This document shows positions 1 through 9,341 of a stretch of 64,000 bases of DNA, piece after piece. Position 1 is the first letter of the stretch, and every line of letters begins with the position of its first letter. The DNA comes from JACKJP01 sp050249695 (GTDB lineage: Bacteria > Pseudomonadota > Alphaproteobacteria > Rhizobiales > Tepidamorphaceae). A program made the position numbers and the translations under genes. Below the pieces are notes generated by a model. It did not search any database. It worked only from the letters and a program-made list of their open reading frames with translations, and was not told where the DNA came from. The DNA is taken from NCBI GenBank assembly GCA_050249695.1, contig JBFWQA010000001.1:124001-188000 (forward strand). The letters run 5' to 3'.

Positions 1-296
1 TGCGTACCGCCAGGCAGGTTGATATCCTGTTGGGCGTGTGGGGCTATCTGATACCGCCGGGATCGCTTGATGAGGCCGTATTCGACTACGGAGGATATCC
101 TGACGCTATGCGCTGGGTGGACGATGTTTGGATTTCGGGGCATCTGGCGCGCCGCGGCGTTGCAAGACACGTAGTGCCCTCGCGCGGATTCCCGTTGCGC
201 ACGCGCGCCGAGCGTTTGCATGCCTTGACGTTCGGGCTCAACCGCTCGGGCCTGAATGACCGTATCGCCATCGCCGCGATGGCCCGTTTCTGGTAG
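1..296 (+). CDS. C-terminal part of a glycosyltransferase-like protein (5' truncated by window edge)
   Basis: The frame is open from the window edge to a TAG at 294-296, so only about the last 97 residues are seen. They contain the segment VDDVWISGHLARRGV followed by VVPSRGFPL. A DD(V/M)WISG-type motif near the C-terminus occurs in some bacterial glycosyltransferase-like proteins of polysaccharide loci, but without the N-terminal catalytic part the family cannot be fixed. It is followed after 7 bases by a GT4 glycosyltransferase on the same strand, which supports a role in glycan assembly. A TTG at 30 could be read as a start, but the frame continues upstream, so a truncated longer gene is more likely. 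Confidence 0.6.
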   Translation, partial: RTARQVDILLGVWGYLIPPGSLDEAVFDYGGYPDAMRWVDDVWISGHLARRGVARHVVPSRGFPLRTRAERLHALTFGLNRSGLNDRIAIAAMARFW

Positions 297-303
297 GTTT
301 GCT

Positions 304-1488
304 GTGCGGGTCGCAATCGTCTGCGACTGGTTTCTGCCGCGGTTCGGCGGGATCGAATTTCATCTGCGCGATCTGGCCGTGCACCTGAAGCGCGCCGGGG
401 TCGACGTCGAAATTCTGACGCCAGTACCTGGCCCGGCGCTGGTTGAAGGTGTGACGATACGCCGGCTGTGCGATGAGACGAGGCCGAATGGCGGATATAT
501 GTTCCCGCCGCCGCCCCAGGCGACGAGCCTTGGGGATTTCGGCTTTTACCTCGACATGTTCTTCGGCCGGCGCAAGCCGACCGCCTACCGGCGCCTGCAA
601 GGCATTCTGACGCCCGAGCGCTATGATCTTGCCCATATCCACTTCAGCAATTCGCCCTTCGCCTTCGCGGCCGCGCGACACGCTATCGCGGTAGGCCTCC
701 CGGTATTGACGACATTCCATTCGTTGATCGCCCACGTTCAGATCGTGGCGGCGCTCGCGCTGCGATATTCGCTCTCCATTCCCGCATGGCCGGTTCGGCA
801 CACTGCCGTCAGCAGCGTTGCCGCGCGCTCCTTGCGCCCGCTTCTCGGGCCGGCACCTGTCGGCATTCTTCACAATGGAACCGACGGCGGCTACTGGTCC
901 TCAGGCGCCGACCGAGCTGTCGCGGGACCCGTGGAGATCGTAGCTGCGGGGAGATTGCACAAACGCAAGCGGCTGGATGCGCTTGTCGACATCGCGACCG
1001 GCCTCGCAGCGCGCTGTCCCGACCCTGGTTTCCGTCTGACGATCGCCGGCGATGGTCCCGAGATGTCCGGACTAGAACGGCGCATAAGACAACATCGCGC
1101 TGAAAAACATATCGTTCTGGCCGGCAGGCTTTCTCCCGCGCAGCTCAGGGCGCTTTACGGCAAGGCGCAGGTGTTCGTGGCCCCGGCTCATCTTGAATCC
1201 TTCTGCCTTGCGGCGCTTGAAGCCCGGTATGCCGGCCTGCCGGTGATCGCGATGACCGACACCGGAGCGCGGGATTTTCTGCGTCCCGGGGCCGATTCCA
1301 TCCTCTGTGAAGACGACGCGGAATTCGCGGATGCTCTGGAACGCTTTCTGGATGACGGCGCATTGCGGCAACGGCTGCGTATGGAAGCGGCGCAGCCGCC
1401 TGTCGGATTCGATCACGTGGATGTCGCGAACGCGCACAAGCGGGTATATGAGGAGGTACTGGCCGACGGTCGCCTGAAGCTGGCTTGA
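304..1488 (+). CDS. GT4-family glycosyltransferase
   Basis: Predicted cytoplasmic sugar transferase of about 394 residues with the two-Rossmann GT-B layout. The N-terminus reads VRVAIVCDWFLPRFGGIE, the classic GT4 opening with a glycine-rich acceptor loop. The C-terminal half has the donor-binding pattern: AAGRLHKRKRLD, then IAGDGPE, then APAHLESFCLAALEARYAGLPVI, with the spaced glutamates of the EX7E motif. I chose the GTG at 304, just after the upstream stop, because it places the Rossmann strand at the N-terminus; an ATG at 256 is possible but overlaps the previous gene. The neighbouring lipid-type PKS and Wzm/Wzt exporter suggest it adds a sugar to a lipid or to a glycan that is exported. 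The sugar specificity is unknown. Confidence 0.85.
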   Translation: MRVAIVCDWFLPRFGGIEFHLRDLAVHLKRAGVDVEILTPVPGPALVEGVTIRRLCDETRPNGGYMFPPPPQATSLGDFGFYLDMFFGRRKPTAYRRLQGILTPERYDLAHIHFSNSPFAFAAARHAIAVGLPVLTTFHSLIAHVQIVAALALRYSLSIPAWPVRHTAVSSVAARSLRPLLGPAPVGILHNGTDGGYWSSGADRAVAGPVEIVAAGRLHKRKRLDALVDIATGLAARCPDPGFRLTIAGDGPEMSGLERRIRQHRAEKHIVLAGRLSPAQLRALYGKAQVFVAPAHLESFCLAALEARYAGLPVIAMTDTGARDFLRPGADSILCEDDAEFADALERFLDDGALRQRLRMEAAQPPVGFDHVDVANAHKRVYEEVLADGRLKLA

Positions 1489-1508
1489 GCCTGTCTTTGC
1501 GCGGATCG

Positions 1509-1530
1509 ATCAACGTATAATGACGTTGAT
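1509..1530. promoter_or_regulatory. Inverted repeat over a TATAAT box upstream of the PKS: candidate operator/promoter
   Basis: Perfect 8+8 bp inverted repeat ATCAACGT-N6-ACGTTGAT. The hexamer TATAAT (1516-1521) lies inside it, straddling the left arm and spacer. No convincing -35 box sits 16-18 bp upstream. The site is 50 bp before the first possible PKS start and 21 bp after the GT4 stop, so it could give the PKS operon its own regulated promoter. The symmetry is seen directly; the operator role is inferred. Confidence 0.45.
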
Positions 1531-1579
1531 TCAGAAGCATTTCTTTTGTACGCCCCAAGCGGGCTAGGCTGTTTGGACA

Positions 1580-4500
1580 ATGCATGGGTGGCGTGGCAGC
1601 ATCCGTGGAAGAGGTTCATATGCCGGACGAGCAGGGGTAAAGCAGCGCGTGTTTTCGGAAGACACGGATAGGGCAGGTGCCTACGCGCCGATTGCCATCG
1701 TCGGCATCGGTTGTCGGTTCCCCGGCGGTATCGTGTCGCCAAGCAGCTTCTGGGATTTTCTGGTACGGGGCGGGGACGGCATCGGCGAGGTGCCGCCAGA
1801 CCGTTGGAATCTCGAGACATATTATGATCCCACGCCGGGGTTCCCCGGCAAAGTCTATGTCCGTCGCGGCGGTTTCATCGGCAACATCGACAAGTTCGAT
1901 CCGCAGTTTTTCGGGATCTCCCCGCGAGAGGCGGGCTCGATGGATCCGCAGCAGCGCCTGCTGCTGGAGACCACCTGGGAGGCATTCGAGGACGCCGGCA
2001 TCCGTCCCGGAGATTTCGCAGGCCGTCCGGTCGGCGTCTATGTCGGCCTGTTCACCCACGACTATGAAAACCTGCACATGCGGCGGTCCGAATACGGAAT
2101 CTTCGGCCCGCATACAGCGACCGGCATGTCGACCACGATCGCCGCCAACCGCGTTTCCCACGCATTTGATTTCAACGGCCCGTCCATGGTGGTCGATACC
2201 GCTTGTTCGTCGTCGCTGGTCGCCGTTCACCTTGCGGCGCGCGGCCTCCAGGCCGGCGAGTGCGAGATTGCGGTGGCCGGCGGCGTCAACCTGCAGATCG
2301 TGCCGGAAATGACGCTGGCGCTGTGCAACGCGACGATGCTGGCCCCCGACGGTTACTCAAAGAGCTTCAACGCCGCCGCCAATGGCTACGCGCGCGCTGA
2401 CGGCGTCGGCGTCGTCCTTCTGAAACGTCTGGACAAGGCGATCGCGGACGGCGATCCGATCTATGCGACGGTACTGGGCAGTGCGGTCAATCAGGATGGC
2501 CGCAGCAAGGGGATCACCGTGCCAACCGTCGTTTCCCAGAAGGCCGTCATCCGCGCGGCGCTTGGGGAGGCGGGCATCGCCCCGGAAACGATTTCATATG
2601 TCGAGGCGCACGGCACGGGGACGCCGGTCGGCGATCCTGTCGAGGCACGCGCTCTCGGCGAGACGCTGTCGGTCATGCGCGATGCCGGCAATCCGCTCGT
2701 CATCGGCTCGGCGAAGAGCAATTTCGGCCACACCGAATCCGCCGCCGGCGTCGCCGGCCTCATCAAGCTCGCCCTCATGCAGAAGCACGGACGGATTCCT
2801 CCGAACCTGCATTTCGAGCATCCCAATCCGGCTATTCCATTCGACGAGCTTCGCCTGCACGTGCCGACTTCCGTGGAAGAATGGAGCGCCGGCGACGGCG
2901 TGCGTCTGGCGGGTATCAATTCCTTCGGGTTCGGCGGCACGAACGCTCACGCCATCGTCGGGCCCGCGCCCTCGCGCGAGGCGCCGGCCACACGCAATGA
3001 CGGGCCGGCGCTTCTGACGGTTTGCGCGCGCAGCCCGCAGGCCCTCAGGGCTGCCGCGGCCGCGCACGCCGCGTTCCTGCGCGAACGGCCCGACTGCAAG
3101 ATCCCGCGCGTCGCCGCCGCGCTGGCTCACAACCGTGAATGGCATCCATACCGTCTCGCGCTCGCCGCTCGCGACGCTGACGGCGCCGCCGGCGCATTGT
3201 CGGCGTTTGCCGCGGGCAGCCGCCGGAGCATGATGGCATCCGGCGAAACGAGTGTCGGAGAAGGACGGCTCGCCTTTATCTTCTCAGGGATGGGGCAGCA
3301 ATGGTGGGGCATGGGCCGCGGGCTGCTGGAGCGCGACCCGGTCTTTGCCGCAAAGGTCGCCGAAATCGATGCCGCCTTTGCGCGCCATACCCGGGAATGG
3401 TCGTTGCTCGATGTCCTGCGGGCGGACGAGGACGTCTCGCGTATCGACGAGACGCAATTCGCGCAGCCGGCGATTTTCGCGGTTCAGGTGGGCCTGGCGG
3501 CAAGCTGGCGGGCGCGCGGAGTCCTGCCCGACTTCGTGGCCGGCCACAGTGTCGGCGAGGTCGCGGCCGCACATGTGGCGGGGGCTCTCGACCTCAAGGA
3601 TGCCGTAGCCGTTTCCTTTCATCGCTCCAGGCTTCAGGCCCGTCTCGCCGGACGCGGCACCATGCTGGCGGCAGGCCTGTCTGCGGAGCGGATCGGCGAC
3701 TATCTTCTCGGTCTGGGCGAAAAAGTGTCGATCGCGGCGATCAACAGTCCGCACAGTGTCACGCTGGCGGGAGACGCCTCCGTTCTCCACGATCTGTCGC
3801 GCCTGCTGCGCGACGAAGAGATTTTCGCGCGCGTGCTCAACGTCGAATTGCCCTATCACTCGCCGGTCATGGACGAGATCCGTGATGACCTCGTCTCGGC
3901 CCTGTCCCGCCTTCGGCCGCAGGCGGCGAACGTGCCGATCGTCTCGACGGTTACCGGCGCCCCGATCGACGGCCGATCCATCGATGCCGGGTACTGGACG
4001 CGCAACGTGCGCGAGCCGGTGCTGTTCGCGCGTGCCATGGAGAGCCTCGCCGCCGCCGGGGTCCGGTATTTCCTGGAACTCGGCGCGCATCCGGTCCTCG
4101 CCAGTTCGATGCGCGAGTGTCTCGACGACCTGGATACTCCAGGCTCTCTTGCTGCGTCCCTTCGGCGGCGTGAGGAAGACGATCTGAACATGCTGGCGGC
4201 CGCGGGACAGCTCTTTGCCGACGGCTACAAGCTGGAGAGGGCAGCCTTTTTCGGGCCGCGGCCGCGCGATGTGGACTTGCCGACATATCCCTGGCAACGC
4301 AGCCCCTACTGGTCTGAATCCGAAGAAAGCCGGCAAGCGCGACTGGGGGGAAGGGAAGCCGGCGAGACACATCCGCTGCTGGGCGCCCGCGAGCCGTTGC
4401 CGCACCCGGTCTGGTCGGCGAGGCTGACGAGCGGTTCGCCTGCCTATCTGGCGGACCACTGCGTGCAGGGCGCGGTCATTTTCCCCGCGGCCGGCTATGT

Positions 4501-7500
4501 CGAAATGGCACTTGCCGCGGCACGCTCGCTTCTTGCCGCAGATGCCGTCGAACTTCAGGGCGTGAGTATCGACAACCCGCTCGTCTTCAGCGACGCGGCC
4601 GCCGCCCGCATCCGGCTGGAACTGGTCGGCGCGGACCGGTTTGAAATTCACAGCCAGGGGGCCGGTGCCGGCAGCAGCCGGTGGGTTCGGCACACGGTGG
4701 GGAATGTAGCTGAATCGCGCCTCGCACCCGAGCAGCAGTTCGACGCGCCGGCTCTCAAGGCGCGGCTTGGCGACATTATGGAGGGGGCCGATTGCTACCG
4801 GCATCTGCAAGGTCTCGGGTTGGAATATGGGCCGCGGTTCCAGGCGCTGGTCTCCGTCTGGCACGACGCCGACGAGGCGCTCGGGCGCATTGTGGCGCCG
4901 GCCGCCCTCGACGGTGAATACCCGAAGCATGCGCTCCATCCGGTCATTCTGGACAGTGCCTTTCAGCTGCTTGCGTTTTTGCCGGGCGAGGGGACTTATC
5001 TACCCGTCGCGATTGAGCGGCTGAAGCTGCTCAGAACGCCCGGCGCGTCCTGCTACGGCCACGTGCGGATCACCGGGCGCTCGACCAGCCGGGTCGTGGC
5101 GGATGTAACGATCGCAGATGACGACGGCACGGTTTGCTGCGCGATTTCCGGCCTCGTTTGCCGCCGGATGGAGAGCGGCGCGTCCAGGACATCGGCAAAC
5201 TATCTTTACGATCAGGCTTGGGTGCCGGCGCCGCTGCAAGCCGTCGGGCCCGAGATCCCGCCGATGGATCCCGCGATCCTGATTCTCGGCAAGCCGGACG
5301 CTCGGGCGAGGGCCATCAGTGACCGACTGGCTGCGGCCGGTCGTCGCGTGACGATCATCGAACCTTCGCGGCTCCTCAATGGCGCCTCGGCACGCAGGAG
5401 TGCCCTGAAGGCGATCGAAGCGGCGCTGGGCAAGGATGCCGTGGCGCCGGTGATTGTCGACATGCGGGCGCCGGCCGATGCGCGCGCCGAAGCCGCCTAT
5501 CAATGTGCAAGGCTCCGCGACCTCGTCCTCGCCCTGTCGGATGGCGGCTGGACCGGCACGCCGGTGCTTCACGTCCTGACCTGCGGTGCACATCCGTTGC
5601 CCGGCGATCCGGACAACGCCGTCGAACAGGCGGCGCTGTGGGGATTTGCCCGGGTCTGCGCCAACGAAACCGGTATCGACATCCGTCTCTGCGACCTGTC
5701 GCTGTTGCCGGCCGACGAAGAGCTTGAGGGCTTTGCCGCGCAGCTGGCAATGGCTGACGGTGAGGACGAGGTGGCTCTTCGGGGCGATGCGCGTTTCGTG
5801 TCCCGGATCACCCGTCACGTGCACAGCGTTCCCTGCGTGGGCAGCGACAACCTCATTCGGGTCGTCCGCAAGCGAGGCGCCCTGGGGCTGACCTTCGAGG
5901 AGGACCGGGCTCCCGCGCACGCGCTTGTGCCCGGCGTCGGCGAAGTGCGCATCGACGTTCACGCCGCGGGGCTGAACTTCAAGGACTTCGCAAATCTTGC
6001 CGGTCTGCTGGAAGGCAATCTGCGCATCGAACCCGACGTGTTCGGCCTTGAGGGCGCCGGCATCGTCCAGGCTGTCGGCGAGGGTGTGACGCGCTTTGCA
6101 CCCGGCGACAGGGTGTTCGGCATTTTTGACCGCAGTTTCGACAGCCATGCCATCGCCTTTGAAAAGCTGCTGTGTCCCCTTCCCGAAACGCTCGACTTCA
6201 CCGACGCCGCGGGCATGCCGGTCGTCTTCGCCTCTGCGCACTACGCGCTGAACAAGCTGGCGCGGATCGCGCCCGGCGAGACGGTGCTGATTCACAGCGC
6301 CACCGGCGGGCTCGGCCTCGCGGCGATCCAGCTTGCGCGGCGGGCCGGCGCGAAGATCGTGGCGACGGCGGGCAACGAGGAAAAGCGCGCCTATCTGCGC
6401 CAGATGGGGATCGAATGCGTTGCCGATTCGCGCAGTGCCGATTTCGTCGACGCGGTCATGGCCCATACCGACGGGCGCGGCGTCGAGATTGTTCTCAACA
6501 CGCTCCCAGCAGCGATGATGGCGCACAATCTGGCGCTGCTGCGTCCCGCTGTCGGCCGCCTCATCGATTTCAGCAACATCCATTACGATGCGGGATTTGG
6601 ATATGAGGCGCTCGAAAAGGGCATCTCGATCCATGGATTCGACCTGCACACGCTTGGTGAATTGGCGGCCGATTTCGTGGGAACGGAACTCCTGCGTGAA
6701 GTGGCAGATCTCGCCGCCGGGGGAGAAATCAGACCCGTGCCGGGAGTGGTCTGGCCGATCGGCAGGGCGGACGAGGCGATCCGCTCGCTGCAGAAGGCCG
6801 CGCATATCGGCAAGAATGTGCTCAGCCACCAGGACGGCTCGGTGGAAGTGGTGCCCGTCCGCCAGGATATCGATCTTGATCCCGACGCGGCATATCTGAT
6901 CGTCGGCGGGCTCAGCGGTTTTGGCCTTTCCACGGCACGATGGCTCGCCGGACAGGGCGCCCGCCATCTTGTACTCGCTGGCCGCCGCGGCGCCGCCGCG
7001 CCGGGCTGGCGCGAAACCATGGCCGATATCGCCGATCAGGGCGTGGCGCTTCACCCCGTGACTCTCGATGCCGCGGACGCCGGCGCGGTCGGCGCGCTCG
7101 TCGAGCGCTTCGGAAAGGACCTGCCGTCGCTGAAGGGTGTCGTCCATGCTGCAATGGTGCTTGCCGACGGACCAGTCGAAGACATGACCGATGAGGCCAT
7201 CTCGCGCTCCATCGGACCCAAGGCGGGGGGCGCGTGGAACCTGCATCGGGCGTGCGAGGGCCGCGCGCTCGATTTCTTCGTGCTCTACTCGTCCGCCTCG
7301 AACATGCTCGGCAACCGGGGGCAGGCCAATTATGCGGCCGCCAACGAGTATCTCGATGCGCTTGCGCGGTATCGGCACGCGCGGGGCCTGCCGGCGCTAT
7401 CCGTCGCCTGGGGCGCGCTCGGCGGGGTCGGATATCTCGCGCGCGAACGCAACGTCGCCGATGCTTTGCGCCGCCAGGGCGTGGCCGAACTGAACGAGGC

Positions 7501-8047
7501 GGAGGCTTTCGCCGCACTCGCCCATGGCCTGCGCGAGAAGCTGCCGTTCCTGATCGCATCGCATTTCGATTGGGACATTCTGCCGACATTCTCGCGTGCC
7601 GCTTCGCAATCGCCGCGGTTCGACGCGCTTTACACGCAAGGCCGGCGAAATCCGGCCGGCAGTGTCGCGCCGGACGTCGCTGGCGAACCGCTCGAACAGC
7701 GCATTCTGTCGGAGATTGCAGGTATTCTCGGGATGGACGCAGATGCGCTCGATGTCGATCAGCCGCTGCCGAGCCTCGGCTTCGATTCGCTTATGGCCGT
7801 CGAGCTGATGGTGGCGGTCGAGAAGACCGCCGGCGTGAGGCTTGAGCGCATGTCGCTGCTGAGAACCGATCTGACGCCCACGGTTCTGGTTGACGAGATC
7901 TGCAAGATCGCGGGGGCATCCGCATCGGCGTCTTCACCGGAACCCGCCACGGCCTCGCAGCCGGATATTCGGGTCGAGAATCTGAGCGACAGCGAACTTG
8001 ACCGCCTGCTTGAGGAACTCTCCGCCGACGGGGGAGGACATGGCTGA
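1580..8047 (+). CDS. Type I polyketide synthase, single fully reducing module (KS-AT-DH-psiKR-ER-KR-ACP)
   Basis: 2155-residue cytoplasmic megasynthase. Domains in order: KS (~35-460; C209 in DTACSSS, H344 in HGTGTP, H384 in NFGHTES); AT (~560-870; S657 in GHSVG; LPYH at 757-760 followed by SPVMD, closer to malonyl- than methylmalonyl-type ATs); DH (~935-1210; H960, D1125 and Q1129); a structural ketoreductase half (~1215-1420) with no SAM motif; ER (~1426-1745; ATGGLG after H1572); KR (~1770-1950; GGLSGFG at 1776, S1905, Y1918); ACP (~2040-2115; S2070 in GFDSL). There is no thioesterase or reductase release domain. All reductive active sites look intact, so a saturated chain is expected, probably made iteratively. 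The ATG at 1580 is kept, but a GTG at 1649 with AGGGGT upstream gives a more typical KS N-terminus. The stop overlaps the next gene by 8 bases, so release by the downstream PLP enzyme is likely. Confidence 0.95.
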   Translation: MHGWRGSIRGRGSYAGRAGVKQRVFSEDTDRAGAYAPIAIVGIGCRFPGGIVSPSSFWDFLVRGGDGIGEVPPDRWNLETYYDPTPGFPGKVYVRRGGFIGNIDKFDPQFFGISPREAGSMDPQQRLLLETTWEAFEDAGIRPGDFAGRPVGVYVGLFTHDYENLHMRRSEYGIFGPHTATGMSTTIAANRVSHAFDFNGPSMVVDTACSSSLVAVHLAARGLQAGECEIAVAGGVNLQIVPEMTLALCNATMLAPDGYSKSFNAAANGYARADGVGVVLLKRLDKAIADGDPIYATVLGSAVNQDGRSKGITVPTVVSQKAVIRAALGEAGIAPETISYVEAHGTGTPVGDPVEARALGETLSVMRDAGNPLVIGSAKSNFGHTESAAGVAGLIKLALMQKHGRIPPNLHFEHPNPAIPFDELRLHVPTSVEEWSAGDGVRLAGINSFGFGGTNAHAIVGPAPSREAPATRNDGPALLTVCARSPQALRAAAAAHAAFLRERPDCKIPRVAAALAHNREWHPYRLALAARDADGAAGALSAFAAGSRRSMMASGETSVGEGRLAFIFSGMGQQWWGMGRGLLERDPVFAAKVAEIDAAFARHTREWSLLDVLRADEDVSRIDETQFAQPAIFAVQVGLAASWRARGVLPDFVAGHSVGEVAAAHVAGALDLKDAVAVSFHRSRLQARLAGRGTMLAAGLSAERIGDYLLGLGEKVSIAAINSPHSVTLAGDASVLHDLSRLLRDEEIFARVLNVELPYHSPVMDEIRDDLVSALSRLRPQAANVPIVSTVTGAPIDGRSIDAGYWTRNVREPVLFARAMESLAAAGVRYFLELGAHPVLASSMRECLDDLDTPGSLAASLRRREEDDLNMLAAAGQLFADGYKLERAAFFGPRPRDVDLPTYPWQRSPYWSESEESRQARLGGREAGETHPLLGAREPLPHPVWSARLTSGSPAYLADHCVQGAVIFPAAGYVEMALAAARSLLAADAVELQGVSIDNPLVFSDAAAARIRLELVGADRFEIHSQGAGAGSSRWVRHTVGNVAESRLAPEQQFDAPALKARLGDIMEGADCYRHLQGLGLEYGPRFQALVSVWHDADEALGRIVAPAALDGEYPKHALHPVILDSAFQLLAFLPGEGTYLPVAIERLKLLRTPGASCYGHVRITGRSTSRVVADVTIADDDGTVCCAISGLVCRRMESGASRTSANYLYDQAWVPAPLQAVGPEIPPMDPAILILGKPDARARAISDRLAAAGRRVTIIEPSRLLNGASARRSALKAIEAALGKDAVAPVIVDMRAPADARAEAAYQCARLRDLVLALSDGGWTGTPVLHVLTCGAHPLPGDPDNAVEQAALWGFARVCANETGIDIRLCDLSLLPADEELEGFAAQLAMADGEDEVALRGDARFVSRITRHVHSVPCVGSDNLIRVVRKRGALGLTFEEDRAPAHALVPGVGEVRIDVHAAGLNFKDFANLAGLLEGNLRIEPDVFGLEGAGIVQAVGEGVTRFAPGDRVFGIFDRSFDSHAIAFEKLLCPLPETLDFTDAAGMPVVFASAHYALNKLARIAPGETVLIHSATGGLGLAAIQLARRAGAKIVATAGNEEKRAYLRQMGIECVADSRSADFVDAVMAHTDGRGVEIVLNTLPAAMMAHNLALLRPAVGRLIDFSNIHYDAGFGYEALEKGISIHGFDLHTLGELAADFVGTELLREVADLAAGGEIRPVPGVVWPIGRADEAIRSLQKAAHIGKNVLSHQDGSVEVVPVRQDIDLDPDAAYLIVGGLSGFGLSTARWLAGQGARHLVLAGRRGAAAPGWRETMADIADQGVALHPVTLDAADAGAVGALVERFGKDLPSLKGVVHAAMVLADGPVEDMTDEAISRSIGPKAGGAWNLHRACEGRALDFFVLYSSASNMLGNRGQANYAAANEYLDALARYRHARGLPALSVAWGALGGVGYLARERNVADALRRQGVAELNEAEAFAALAHGLREKLPFLIASHFDWDILPTFSRAASQSPRFDALYTQGRRNPAGSVAPDVAGEPLEQRILSEIAGILGMDADALDVDQPLPSLGFDSLMAVELMVAVEKTAGVRLERMSLLRTDLTPTVLVDEICKIAGASASASSPEPATASQPDIRVENLSDSELDRLLEELSADGGGHG

Positions 8048-9341
8048 GGGCGGTCGCCGCTTCGAAGGGCTCACCACCGAGCAGAAGCGGGCCTTGGCGG
8101 AAAAGATACTGCGCGAAAAGCAGTCACGCACCATTCCGGCGGCGCCGGCCGGATTTGCCTTCCCGCCCGAATACCGGGAATTGTTACGGCGATTCCAGAC
8201 CGCTGGCGGCGATGGTATCGGCGATCTGTTCTTTCAAAGCTGCGACGGCCTGAACGATGCCCATGCCGAGATCGGCGGCCGCCGCTATCTCAATTTCTGC
8301 AGCTATAACTATCTGGGCATGTCGGGTGACCCGCGCGTCAGCGCCGCGGCAAAGGAGGCCATCGACCGTTACGGGACGTCGGTGTCGGCCTCGCGCCTCG
8401 TATCAGGCGAGCGTCCGCTGCATCGCGCATTGGAGCGCGGTCTTGCCGAATGGATAGGCGCCGAGGACGCGCTTGTCTTTGTCGGCGGCTTCTCGACCAA
8501 TGAAAACGCCATCGGCCATCTCATGGGGCCGGGGGATCTCATCGTATATGACTCCCTGATCCATGCGAGCGTACAGCAGGGCGCAAAGCTCTCTCGCGCG
8601 GCGGTCGCGCCGTTTCCGCACAACAATCCGGAAGCGCTGGACAACATCCTGAAGCGTCGCCGCGGCGAGGCTCGGCAGGTGCTCGTCGTGCTCGAGGGCG
8701 TCTACAGCATGGACGGCGACATTCCCGACCTGCCGCGCTTCATCGAGATCAAGAAGCGCCACAACGCCTTGCTGATGGTCGACGAAGCCCATTCGATGGG
8801 CGTTCTGGGTGCGACAGGACGCGGCATCGGCGAATATTTCGGCGCCGCGCCGGGAGACGTTGACCTGTGGATGGGCACGCTCAGCAAGTCGCTGGCGAGT
8901 TGCGGCGGCTATATCGCCGGTTCGGCGGACGTCGTTGAGTATCTTCGCCTTACGGCGCCGGGCTTTGTCTATAGCGTGGGCCTGAGCCCAGCCGATACGG
9001 CGGCGGCGCTCGCATCGCTTGAGGTGCTGAAGTCGGAATCCGAGCGGGTATCGGTGCTGCGGGCGCGGGCGCGGTCTTTCGTTGAGCGCGCGCGCGCCGC
9101 CGGGCTCGATACCGGGCCAAGCCGGGACTCGGCCGTCGTCCCGGTCATGGTCGGGGCAACGGATCGCGCAATCGCCCTGTCGCGCGCCTTGATGGAACGG
9201 GGTATTCTGGTCCTGCCGATCGGCTATCCGGCGGTGCCGGAGAACACGGCGCGTCTGCGCTTCTTCATCTCGTTCACCCATCGGGAGGACGAAATCGACG
9301 AGGCGGTGGCAACAACGGGGGAATGCCTTGCCAGGCTCTAA
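8040..9341 (+). CDS. Alpha-oxoamine synthase (AONS/serine palmitoyltransferase-like, PLP-dependent)
   Basis: Fold type I PLP enzyme of 433 residues. The family joins an acyl thioester to an amino acid with loss of CO2, giving an alpha-amino ketone. Visible features: the SHAS-like loop DSLIHASVQQG, DEAH at 248-251, the PLP lysine K283 in TLSKSL, and a C-terminal region ending in LRFFISFTH. The ATG at 8040 is preceded by GGGGGAGG and overlaps the PKS stop, indicating translational coupling. An N-terminal extension of about 45 residues carries TTEQKRALAEKILREK, which resembles the short helical segments used for docking in assembly-line enzymes. I infer that it accepts the chain directly from the PKS ACP. 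KBL or BioF is less likely because there is no threonine or biotin context. The amino acid co-substrate (Ser, Ala or Gly) cannot be read. Confidence 0.9.
   Translation: MAEGGRRFEGLTTEQKRALAEKILREKQSRTIPAAPAGFAFPPEYRELLRRFQTAGGDGIGDLFFQSCDGLNDAHAEIGGRRYLNFCSYNYLGMSGDPRVSAAAKEAIDRYGTSVSASRLVSGERPLHRALERGLAEWIGAEDALVFVGGFSTNENAIGHLMGPGDLIVYDSLIHASVQQGAKLSRAAVAPFPHNNPEALDNILKRRRGEARQVLVVLEGVYSMDGDIPDLPRFIEIKKRHNALLMVDEAHSMGVLGATGRGIGEYFGAAPGDVDLWMGTLSKSLASCGGYIAGSADVVEYLRLTAPGFVYSVGLSPADTAAALASLEVLKSESERVSVLRARARSFVERARAAGLDTGPSRDSAVVPVMVGATDRAIALSRALMERGILVLPIGYPAVPENTARLRFFISFTHREDEIDEAVATTGECLARL

Noticed and set aside
5222..5840. A possible methyltransferase domain between DH and ER in the PKS
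   Set aside because: No SAM-binding glycine motif; the sequence PVLHVLTCGAHPLPGDP and AALWGFARVCANE match the structural ketoreductase half.
3284..7378. Very long open frames on the minus strand opposite the PKS (551 and 792 codons)
   Set aside because: They lie antisense to intact PKS domains, lack ribosome sites and show no recognisable family; long antisense frames are usual in GC-rich coding DNA.
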